Shown here: positions 1 to 5,574 of the stretch, piece after piece
Layout of the letters: each line of letters opens with the position of its first letter
Numbering within the stretch: the first letter of the stretch is position 1
Position numbers and translations under genes: made by a program
DNA from: Candidatus Altarchaeales archaeon
GTDB taxonomy: Archaea; Altiarchaeota; Altiarchaeia; IMC4; QMZM01
Assembly (NCBI GenBank): GCA_003663175.1
Contig: QMZM01000024.1
Span: forward strand, 1-14,290
DNA: 14,290 bases
Direction of reading: 5' to 3'
The notes under the pieces: generated by a model
Database searches by the model: none
Seen by the model: only the letters and a program-made list of their open reading frames with translations
Told to the model about the DNA's origin: nothing

Positions 1-212
1 AAACTTCCAACGCCACCCAAGCCAAATAATGCCGTAACCGCTAATGTCACGAGATTTATGGGAATGTCTATCATAAACACATATTTTAGAATAAAAAGCA
101 AAACGAGTCCAGTTATTGAATTTACAATCAATCTATTTATCATCTTATAGAATATATAGAAAAATACAACCACCGCTATGCCGATAAAGAGGTAGATTAA
201 AATTTTTTCCAT
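1..212 (-). CDS. BofA-family small membrane protein, 5' part (runs off window)
   Basis: The minus-strand reading frame opens at the ATG at 212-210 and stays open to the window edge, giving 70 residues beginning MEKILIYLFIGIAVVVFF. It is almost wholly hydrophobic, with membrane segments near residues 3-21, 33-47 and 50-66. The pattern NSITGLVLLFILKY, then IPINLVTLAVTALFGLGGVG, matches the core of the pro-sigma-K processing inhibitor BofA family (Pfam PF07441), which has members in archaea. Known BofA modulates a membrane protease in Bacillus sporulation. Archaea lack sigma-K, so the role here is unknown. Full family members are about 80-90 aa, so only about 10-20 residues should be missing. 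A TATA-like TTTTAAAT on the minus strand (243-236) lies about 30 nt before the start and suggests a leaderless transcript. No Shine-Dalgarno site is visible. Confidence 0.72.
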   Translation of the reverse strand, partial: MEKILIYLFIGIAVVVFFYIFYKMINRLIVNSITGLVLLFILKYVFMIDIPINLVTLAVTALFGLGGVGS

Positions 213-465
213 ACCATAAATACTTTATACATAAAATTTAAAAACTCGACCCGCATTGGGCAGTCTGGCAACTGCCACAGCCAGTTCCGTAAAACTGCAA
301 AGCAGTTTTGGGACATCAAATCACAAAGATGATTTGCCCGTCTTCGATGACACATAAATTAAAGCGTCGGTGACACTAACAAAAAGAACATCCCAATGCC
401 ATTAGTCCTCCTAAGGGACGCCAACAAGAACTAATAAAGATAAGTTTCCAACGCCATTGCCTTAG
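213..465. other. Non-coding intergenic stretch between the BofA-like gene and the tRNA
   Basis: No credible protein-coding frame is present in these 253 bases. The left end (213-248) is A+T-rich and carries promoter-like sequence on both strands: TTTTAAAT (minus) for the BofA-like gene, and TTTATACA at 224-231 (plus) about 28 nt before the hairpin-rich part. Positions 249-376 hold several hairpins and a tRNA 5'-like segment, described separately. Positions 377-465 contain a small hairpin (GTCC 405-408 with GGAC 416-419) and TAATAAAG at 432-439, which sits about 30 nt before the tRNA and is its likely TATA box. The phrase CCAATGCCATT (393-403) recurs as CCAACGCCATT (448-458). Confidence 0.6.
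249..351 (+). ncRNA. Candidate structured RNA or degenerate tRNA-derived sequence
   Basis: Bases 249-268 match the first 20 bases of the tRNA-Arg at 466-485 at 17 of 20 positions, including the D-loop AGTCTGG. Three stems follow in series. GGCAGT/ACTGCC (259-264 with 271-276) forms the first. In the second, GTTCC/GGGAC (284-288 with 310-314) encloses AAAACTGC/GCAGTTTT (291-298 with 302-309). The third is CAAATCA/TGATTTG (317-323 with 330-336). GTC-TTCGAT-GAC (340-351) then looks like a minimal T-arm. No 3' acceptor strand matching ACCCGC is found, and no anticodon arm is recognisable, so this is not a working canonical tRNA. It could be a separate small RNA with a promoter at 224-231, or a decayed tRNA copy with an insertion. 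The 3' end is undefined. Strand is inferred from the tRNA match and the promoter. Confidence 0.3.
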
Positions 466-539
466 GCCCGCATGGGGTAGTCTGGATATCCTCGGGGCCT
501 GCGGAGCCCTTGACCCGGGTTCGAATCCCGGTGCGGGCA
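466..539 (+). tRNA. tRNA-Arg, anticodon GCG
   Basis: A full cloverleaf can be drawn. The acceptor is GCCCGCA (466-472) with TGCGGGC (532-538), and A539 is the discriminator. The D-stem is GGGT/ATCC (475-478 with 488-491), with GG at 484-485 in the loop. The anticodon stem is GGGGC/GCCCT (494-498 with 506-510), its outermost pair being G-U. The loop CTGCGGA (499-505) places anticodon GCG at 501-503, reading Arg CGC/CGU. The T-arm is CCGGG/CCCGG around TTCGAAT (520-526). There is no intron and CCA is not encoded. Two bases separate the D and anticodon stems and the variable loop is 4 nt, slightly unusual spacing. The neighbouring genes use mainly AGA/AGG for arginine, so this reads a minority codon box. 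The gene ends 2 bp before the convergent DUF99 stop codon. Confidence 0.93.
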
Positions 540-541
540 TA

Positions 542-1150
542 TTATGCATTTCCTCTCGATTCGCCAAGTTTTATTCCAGATGCAATTAAATGCGCGACTC
601 TTATCGGCTCGGGAATCAGACTTCTGGTTGATGATAACTTCACAATTTTTGACGCATCGGAAAATTTAATCCCCCTGTATTGGATATAGATGTATTTCCC
701 AGGTTTTGTTTCAACCCCTCTTGGAATCCCGGCGTCCTCGATACATCTCTGATAAAAATTCCTATTTGGCAAATTTTTTATCGCCCTCTTTATCGAATCA
801 AAATCTGGCATTTGTCTAACAACCACAATTACTGGAAGTCTTGTTTTCTCGAACAATTCCCTTATATTAACCAAATTAAAGCCACCAAATCCCAGACCAT
901 CGAGCATTATTACCCTTAAATCCCTATGCCTCGTTTTTCTGACCATCTCGGAGATTTTTTCAGTCGAATCTATTCCATCGATCTCTATCTCCGTTTTGAG
1001 AACACCATCTAACCAACTACCTCCCCTAAACACGGTTCCAACTAAAAATGTGGTTTTATCCCTATGAAAATCAAAGGGGGCATCATCTATGCCAAGAATC
1101 CTGATCTCATTTTTTATCGAATAAAATTTTACATTCCCAACATTCCCCAT
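542..1150 (-). CDS. DUF99 family protein (endonuclease dU / UPF0215 family)
   Basis: The product is 202 aa, close to the usual length of about 190 for the archaeal DUF99 family (Pfam PF01949), annotated as endonuclease dU and related in fold to endonuclease V. Family landmarks are ILGIDDAPF (residues 18-26), LVGTVFRGGSWLDGV (about 36-50), the acidic stretch TEIEIDGID (about 53-61), and VIMLDGLGFGGFN (about 80-92). The conserved acidic residues in these blocks are the likely metal-binding set. Characterised relatives are linked to cleavage of DNA at deaminated bases; activity here is inferred from family. The start at 1150 is supported by its position opposite herA and by an AT-rich TATA-like ATATAAAAA on the minus strand (1183-1175) about 30 nt upstream. 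There is no Shine-Dalgarno site, so leaderless translation is likely. It is divergent from herA, another DNA-repair gene, and convergent with the tRNA. Confidence 0.88.
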   Translation of the reverse strand: MGNVGNVKFYSIKNEIRILGIDDAPFDFHRDKTTFLVGTVFRGGSWLDGVLKTEIEIDGIDSTEKISEMVRKTRHRDLRVIMLDGLGFGGFNLVNIRELFEKTRLPVIVVVRQMPDFDSIKRAIKNLPNRNFYQRCIEDAGIPRGVETKPGKYIYIQYRGIKFSDASKIVKLSSTRSLIPEPIRVAHLIASGIKLGESRGNA

Positions 1151-1181
1151 TGTTTATATCGATAGAATTGTAAATTTTTAT
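1151..1181. promoter_or_regulatory. 31-bp bidirectional promoter between DUF99 and herA
   Basis: Only 31 bp separate two divergent start codons. On the plus strand TTTATATC (1153-1160) begins 29 nt before the herA ATG. On the minus strand ATATAAAAA (1183-1175) begins about 32 nt before the DUF99 ATG and overlaps the herA start codon itself. Both spacings fit archaeal TATA boxes driving leaderless transcripts, so each gene's TATA box lies at or near the other gene's transcription start. Simultaneous firing of both promoters would be sterically difficult. Confidence 0.6.
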
Positions 1182-2594
1182 ATGGATTCAAATCCGGTTG
1201 GGATGGTGGTATCCTCGGAGGGAAGAGATGTTGATTTCTTGGTAAATAGTGAGGATGTCGAGATGGGAACCATAGTTAAGATAGAAAATTTCTACGGAAT
1301 AGTTGCATATATGCACTACAAAGAAGATGAAAAGATAGGTTCAAAACAGAAGTTAATTGCAAGGGTGCAGATATTTGGGAAATTAGAAAATAATAAATTA
1401 AGAAGGATAAAGAGACCAATAGAGCCATATAGCAATGTCTTTATAGCAAATGAAGATGAATTATATGGGATGTTATCTGGAGAGGAAAATATAAGCATAG
1501 GCAAGGTTTATGGAACTGAGGCAAGGGCATTTTTAAATCCGAGAGAATATGATAGGCATATTGCAATTCTCGCAAGCACCGGGGCGGGAAAATCATATAC
1601 TGCAGCAAATTTAATAAAGGAATTCTCATCTCTGAGCCTGCCGGTTGTTGTTATTGATACACACGGTGAATATCATAAACTTCTATCGAGACTCGTTGAC
1701 AAAGATATTAACATTGAAGTTTACACGGTAAAGCATCCAAAAAAGGGCTTCAACGAGCTTAAGATTCCGGTCTCTGCCCTAAGTTCAGAGGATTTCTATC
1801 ATTTTAAGCAATTTACAGAACCGCAAAAATCTGCATTAGATTCAATTCTCGATAAATTACCAGATGAGGGTTATTCATTGAGGGATATTATTGATGGATG
1901 TGATAGATTAGATAGAGAAGAATTTCATGAGGGAACGATAAGGGCATTAAAGAGAAAATTAAGGGACTTGGAGAAGACATTTCAGAATGTCTTCGATGTT
2001 TATGGCACAGACATAACAAGAATAATAAAGCCGTATCAGATTACAATAATCGATACCTCCTATGCTCCTCAGTCGGTTCGTCAGTCAGTTGTTTCGTATG
2101 TCGCAAATGAAATTCTGCAGGGCAGAATAAGGCATAAGAATGATATGCCAAATCCAATTAAATACGAATTGCTATTTGTTGTTGAAGAGGCACACAACTA
2201 TGGAAGTCCGAGACTTTCTCATTCTTGCAGGTATCAATTGCAGAGAATTGCATCCGAGGGAAGGAAGTTTGGGATAGGTCTCTGTGTCATCTCCCAGAAA
2301 CCAAGTAAGATCGATGAGGAAATTCTATCTCAATGTAATACTGGAATTTATATGCACATGACAAATCCAAACGATAAAGATCACATAAGGAAATCATTCG
2401 AGAGCATAAATGACGAGATCATAAGGGATCTAGACAGTTTAGATGTTGGAGAATGCATAATTGCTGGAGCAATGAATAGAATTCCATTTTTAATATGTAA
2501 GGTTGATAGGATAGAGATCGAAAGAGAAGAAAAGAGAATGCCAAGATACGAGAAGGAGAGCAGGACAGAGATTTCCGGATTTGAATATGTTTGA
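1182..2594 (+). CDS. herA: HerA-type hexameric DNA helicase/translocase
   Basis: The product is 470 aa, near the usual HerA length of about 500. The N-terminal part (residues 1-110) fits the HAS-barrel domain found in HerA and ATP-synthase-like proteins. Walker A is ASTGAGKSYT (131-140), preceded by REYDRHIAIL. VVVIDTHGEYHKL (155-167) is typical of the family. Walker B is LLFVVEEAHNY (330-340). The downstream block QRIASEGRKFGIGLCVISQKP (from 354) holds the conserved arginine and the sensor region. In archaea HerA works with NurA, Mre11 and Rad50 to resect double-strand DNA ends, and it acts as a ring on duplex DNA. Unusually, none of those partners is adjacent here; the near neighbour is the DUF99 nuclease-family gene on a shared promoter. 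The 3' end converges with the reductase gene, and the two stop codons overlap a 13-bp palindrome (2591-2603). Confidence 0.95.
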   Translation: MDSNPVGMVVSSEGRDVDFLVNSEDVEMGTIVKIENFYGIVAYMHYKEDEKIGSKQKLIARVQIFGKLENNKLRRIKRPIEPYSNVFIANEDELYGMLSGEENISIGKVYGTEARAFLNPREYDRHIAILASTGAGKSYTAANLIKEFSSLSLPVVVIDTHGEYHKLLSRLVDKDINIEVYTVKHPKKGFNELKIPVSALSSEDFYHFKQFTEPQKSALDSILDKLPDEGYSLRDIIDGCDRLDREEFHEGTIRALKRKLRDLEKTFQNVFDVYGTDITRIIKPYQITIIDTSYAPQSVRQSVVSYVANEILQGRIRHKNDMPNPIKYELLFVVEEAHNYGSPRLSHSCRYQLQRIASEGRKFGIGLCVISQKPSKIDEEILSQCNTGIYMHMTNPNDKDHIRKSFESINDEIIRDLDSLDVGECIIAGAMNRIPFLICKVDRIEIEREEKRMPRYEKESRTEISGFEYV

Positions 2595-2599
2595 TTAAA

Positions 2600-3640
2600 T
2601 CAATGAATCAATGGAGCAACATACTCCAGGATAAGTCCTTCCAGATCTTCATTTCCCATGTTTAGGAAATTTCTATGAATCCTAATCGTTTTATCTACAT
2701 ATCTTATGACTTCCCTCATCAAGTTTCTGTATACATCAATGGCGTTCTTCCCTAAATTGATTGCATTATAAATTGCCTTGCCAGCAAGATAACCACTCTT
2801 TATTGCAAGTCTTATTCCCTCCCCAGAGAATGCATTACATAAACCAGCGGCATCACCAACGAGCAATACATCACCTTTGCCTAAAAATTTGGATCTCGGA
2901 ATGAACCACTGTTCCATCCCAATGACCTCGAATTCAAGACATAGGTATTTCTCAACATACAGCCTTGATTTTTGCATAAGGTCCATGTCTCTATTTAAAA
3001 TTCCATTTCCAAATAGAAGGTAGTCCCTCTTTGGTACGAGGTAGATGTATGTGGGTGAGAAATCCTTGTTAAAGAACATGTAGAATCTATTTTTTATGTT
3101 TTCCCTTTTCAGAAATTCCTGTGCTATTGCTATGGTTTTGAATTTTATTTCTGGCGCAATATTTCTTCTCACAAGTGAGAACACACCATCCGCACCAATA
3201 ATGTATCTCGCCTTTATTATCTTCTCTTTACCATTCCTTCTTACTGTTATCTTATTTTCATCAATTTTTGTGAGTGTCGTTCTATCTTGTATGTGAACAC
3301 CCTCCTTCTCGATAAGTTCTAAAAGCCATCTATCAAAATTATCTCTCTCAACATTGATCAATTTCTCCCCTTTAATTTTTCCAGATTTTCCAGATGGCGA
3401 GACCATGAAGATCGAGACCTTTTTTGGACTTGACATCACCCTGGATGGAATTTCTCTCTCAAAGATCTCGGAGATGTATTTCTCCGCCATTGGACTTATC
3501 ATGCCCCCACAGATTTTGTGTTTTTTCTCTATTGGAAATTTCTCAATTACCAGAACATCTAAGTTTAGATTTGCGCATGTAAATGCTGCACTTAAGCCAG
3601 ATGGTCCAGAACCAACAACCACGACATCATAATTTTGCAT
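2600..3640 (-). CDS. Geranylgeranyl reductase family FAD-dependent oxidoreductase
   Basis: The product is 346 aa with a p-hydroxybenzoate-hydroxylase-type FAD fold. The N-terminal Rossmann motif is VVVGSGPSGLSAA (7-19), ending in the acidic VIEK (31-34). KICGG (43-46) is the conserved cysteine region of the family. RYIIGADGVFSLVRR (145-159) and LLVGDAAGLCNAFSGEGI (259-276) complete the FAD site. In archaea this family saturates isoprenoid chains of membrane lipids, as in digeranylgeranylglycerophospholipid reductase, at the inner membrane face. The protein is shorter than typical enzymes of about 390-450 aa. The substrate-cavity motif usually written YxWxFP is changed to IYLVPKRDY (about 199-207). 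It may therefore act on another polyprenyl or aromatic substrate. The start is supported by TTTATAAT on the minus strand (3670-3663), 30 nt upstream. It is divergent from the lipoate ligase operon. Confidence 0.85.
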   Translation of the reverse strand: MQNYDVVVVGSGPSGLSAAFTCANLNLDVLVIEKFPIEKKHKICGGMISPMAEKYISEIFEREIPSRVMSSPKKVSIFMVSPSGKSGKIKGEKLINVERDNFDRWLLELIEKEGVHIQDRTTLTKIDENKITVRRNGKEKIIKARYIIGADGVFSLVRRNIAPEIKFKTIAIAQEFLKRENIKNRFYMFFNKDFSPTYIYLVPKRDYLLFGNGILNRDMDLMQKSRLYVEKYLCLEFEVIGMEQWFIPRSKFLGKGDVLLVGDAAGLCNAFSGEGIRLAIKSGYLAGKAIYNAINLGKNAIDVYRNLMREVIRYVDKTIRIHRNFLNMGNEDLEGLILEYVAPLIH

Positions 3641-3685
3641 TTTATATCTTTAATTATTAATAATTATAAATTGCCGAATGATAAG
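3641..3685. promoter_or_regulatory. Divergent promoter region, reductase and lplA operon
   Basis: This 45-bp A+T-rich spacer separates divergent starts. On the minus strand TTTATAAT (3670-3663) begins 30 nt before the reductase ATG. On the plus strand TTTATATC (3641-3648) is the same octamer seen upstream of herA and would start transcription near 3670, giving lplA a short leader of about 15 nt. Confidence 0.5.
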
Positions 3686-4432
3686 ATGGCAGGATGGCGA
3701 TTTATAGATCTTGGCAGGGTGAACATGTTCCATCTATTTGGAATTGAGGATGCGATAGTAAATTCTGACCAACCAAGCACCGTTTTGTTTTGGATTGTTG
3801 ATAAACCAACCGCTTCAATTGGTTATTTTCAGAGTGTGGAGCAGGAATTAAATGTTGAGAGATGTAAGAAAAATAACATAATCATCTCGAGGAGACCATG
3901 TGGTGGTGGAGCGGTCTACTTTGATGATAGGGAACTCTATTATTCTGTTATCGAGAAGGGCCCCGAGCACATACTGCCGGATACAATTGATGGTTCATTC
4001 AAAAGGGTATGCAAAGGTTTAATATATGCGTTGGAAAATTTGGGAATTAAGGCAGAATTTTCTGGAAAAAATGACATCTTAGTGAATGGAAAAAAGATAT
4101 CTGGAAATGCCCAGGCAAGGAAAAACGACTCTTATATAATACATGGAACATTCCTCTATGATTTTGACTTTGAAACTGCAACGAGGATCCTGAATATTCC
4201 AATTGAAAAATTTGCAGATAAGGGAATTTCATTGCTTAGAGAGAGGATTATAACGATAAGAGAATTGAAACCAGATGTAACAATAAACCAGGTGAAGGAG
4301 GAGATGAGAAGGGGTTTTGAGAGGGCTCTTGGTGTTGAGTTAATTGATTCTGAACTGAGTGATGAGGAGTTGGAGATGTCAAGGGAATTCATGAAAAAAT
4401 ATTCCTCTGATGAATGGAATTTTAGGAGGTAA
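3686..4432 (+). CDS. lplA: Lipoate-protein ligase, catalytic subunit (LplA N-terminal domain)
   Basis: The product is 248 aa, the size of the large subunit of the two-part ligase known from Thermoplasma acidophilum. The biotin/lipoate ligase fold is marked by RRPCGGGAVYFD (69-80, the family motif RRxSGGGAVFHD), GKKISGNAQ (135-143, containing the catalytic lysine K137) and HGTFLYDF (153-160). The enzyme adenylates lipoate with ATP and transfers it to a lysine on a lipoyl domain, such as glycine-cleavage H protein or a 2-oxoacid dehydrogenase E2. It lacks the C-terminal accessory domain, which follows as the next gene. The ATG at 3686 was chosen because MAGWRFIDLG resembles the usual family start; the frame is open back to an ATG at 3635, but that would overlap the divergent gene's start and the promoter. 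It is first in an operon with lplB and a flavoprotein. Confidence 0.92.
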   Translation: MAGWRFIDLGRVNMFHLFGIEDAIVNSDQPSTVLFWIVDKPTASIGYFQSVEQELNVERCKKNNIIISRRPCGGGAVYFDDRELYYSVIEKGPEHILPDTIDGSFKRVCKGLIYALENLGIKAEFSGKNDILVNGKKISGNAQARKNDSYIIHGTFLYDFDFETATRILNIPIEKFADKGISLLRERIITIRELKPDVTINQVKEEMRRGFERALGVELIDSELSDEELEMSREFMKKYSSDEWNFRR

Positions 4433-4433
4433 A

Positions 4434-4697
4434 ATGTTGAGGTCAGATTATAAGGCTAAGGGCGGATTGATAAGGATAAGAGCGGAGATTAGTGAGAATA
4501 GAATTGATGACATAATGATAACTGGCGACTTCTTCATCTTTCCAGAGGACAGTATTGAGAAAATTGAAAACGAATTAAGGGGAAGAGAATTTAATCTGAA
4601 TGAAATCAATGATATTGTGCAAAATATTCTCAAAGATTCCGAATCGAGCATAACGGCAGGAGACATCATTAATGCAATTAGGAATCTAAGGGAATAA
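4434..4697 (+). CDS. lplB: Lipoate-protein ligase accessory subunit (LplB, C-terminal domain)
   Basis: The product is 87 aa, beginning MLRSDYKAKGGLIRIRAEI. It matches the separate C-terminal domain of bacterial LplA, present as an independent protein (LplB) in Thermoplasma, where both subunits are needed for activity. GDFFIFPED (31-39) is the most recognisable motif. The start at 4434 follows the lplA stop by one base and has a good Shine-Dalgarno site, AGGAGGT (4424-4430), lying across the end of lplA. A start at 4410 in the same frame would lie upstream of that site and add eight residues unlike the family. The gene should be translationally coupled to lplA. Its stop codon TAA shares its last base with the next gene's ATG. 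Confidence 0.9.
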   Translation: MLRSDYKAKGGLIRIRAEISENRIDDIMITGDFFIFPEDSIEKIENELRGREFNLNEINDIVQNILKDSESSITAGDIINAIRNLRE

Positions 4698-5536
4698 TGG
4701 AAATGAAACGGGAAAATATCTATATTCCAAATCTCGCAGAGATTAAGGGAATAAGAAGGGAAACTCCAGATGTGAAGACATTCCAGATTTCATTTGTAGA
4801 TAAGAGATTGAGGAATAATTTTCACCATATCCCTGGGCAATTTTTAGAGATTTCTTTATTTGGTTTTGGAGAAATTCCAATATCGATCTCTTCATCTCCA
4901 TCGAGAAGAGAGTTGGAGGTAAGTGTGAAAAATGTTGGTTATGTAACCTCTGTCCTCCATGAAGCAGAGGTTGGTGATATTATAGGCATTCGAGGCCCTT
5001 ATGGAAATGGGTTCCCCGTGGATGAATTGAGGGGGAGAGACATATTATTTATAGGTGGCGGTATAGGTCTTGCTCCATTAAGATCATTGATAAATTTTAT
5101 CTTTGATAATAGGGGGGATTTTGGCAAAGTTTATCTGCTCTATGGTGCGAGAACTCCAGAGGATATTGTATTCAAGGATGACATAGAGGTTTGGAAAGGG
5201 GAGAATAACTCTGAGATTCATTTAACGGTGGATCATGCTGATGAGGAATGGAAGGGAAATGTTGGTGTTGTTCCAACGCTGTTGGAAAAGATAAGTCCCA
5301 AAATAAAAAACACTATTGCGATAATATGCGGACCTCCAATAATGATTAAATTTACTGTAAAGGCATTATTAGAGAGAAAATTTGGTGATGAGCAGATAAT
5401 ATTTACATTAGAAAGGATGATGAAATGCGGAGTTGGGAAGTGTGGACATTGCAATATTGGTGAGAAATATGTCTGTATAGATGGTCCAGTATTTAGATAC
5501 TCTGAGCTAAGAGGTAATCCCGATCTGGGGTTTTAA
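4697..5536 (+). CDS. FAD/NAD(P)/[2Fe-2S] oxidoreductase, sulfhydrogenase gamma-subunit-like
   Basis: The product is 279 aa of the ferredoxin-NADP reductase superfamily. In order it has a flavin barrel with the FAD motif GEIPISISSSPS (58-69), the pyridine-nucleotide motif FIGGGIGLAPLRS (118-130), CGPPIMI (211-217), and a C-terminal cluster domain with Cys244, Cys249, Cys252 and Cys260. The end, CGVGKCGHC then YVCIDGPVFRY, closely resembles the gamma subunit of Pyrococcus-type sulfhydrogenases and the related sulfite reductase subunit B. It shuttles electrons between NAD(P)H and an iron-sulfur partner. PyrK of dihydroorotate dehydrogenase is related, but the C-terminal DGPVFRY favours the hydrogenase/sulfite reductase group. 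No hydrogenase or sulfite reductase partner is encoded nearby, so its electron partner is unknown. The ATG overlaps the lplB stop, so it is part of that operon; Met3 is an alternative start. Confidence 0.88.
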   Translation: MEMKRENIYIPNLAEIKGIRRETPDVKTFQISFVDKRLRNNFHHIPGQFLEISLFGFGEIPISISSSPSRRELEVSVKNVGYVTSVLHEAEVGDIIGIRGPYGNGFPVDELRGRDILFIGGGIGLAPLRSLINFIFDNRGDFGKVYLLYGARTPEDIVFKDDIEVWKGENNSEIHLTVDHADEEWKGNVGVVPTLLEKISPKIKNTIAIICGPPIMIKFTVKALLERKFGDEQIIFTLERMMKCGVGKCGHCNIGEKYVCIDGPVFRYSELRGNPDLGF

Positions 5537-5556
5537 TATCCAATTTTAATATCCAA
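5531..5556 (+). repeat. Two direct 13-bp repeats forming the promoter of the exchanger gene
   Basis: TTTTAATATCCAA occurs twice end to end, at 5531-5543 and 5544-5556. The first copy includes the stop codon of the upstream flavoprotein gene. The second copy contains TTTAATAT (5545-5552), 30 nt before the exchanger ATG, the spacing of a TATA box for a leaderless transcript. The doubling could give two alternative transcription starts 13 nt apart, or simply be a slippage product. Confidence 0.6.
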
Positions 5557-5574
5557 AATTCATTACAAAACAAA

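Noticed and set aside
249..376. A complete intron-containing tRNA upstream of tRNA-Arg
   Set aside because: The 5' acceptor and D-arm are recognisable, but no anticodon arm or complementary 3' acceptor strand could be found, so it is reported only as tRNA-like.
376..567. A 63-codon minus-strand frame crossing the tRNA
   Set aside because: It is antisense to a clear tRNA, has tRNA-derived composition (PGFEPGSRAP is a typical antisense reading of a tRNA T-arm), and has no family resemblance.
3635..3685. Longer LplA starting at 3635
   Set aside because: It would overlap the start codon of the divergent reductase gene and cover both TATA boxes; the added residues do not look like the family.
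4697..5536. Identification of the flavoprotein as PyrK (dihydroorotate dehydrogenase electron-transfer subunit)
   Set aside because: The C-terminal IGEKYVCIDGPVFRY segment matches the sulfhydrogenase/sulfite reductase gamma group better, and no pyrD is adjacent.
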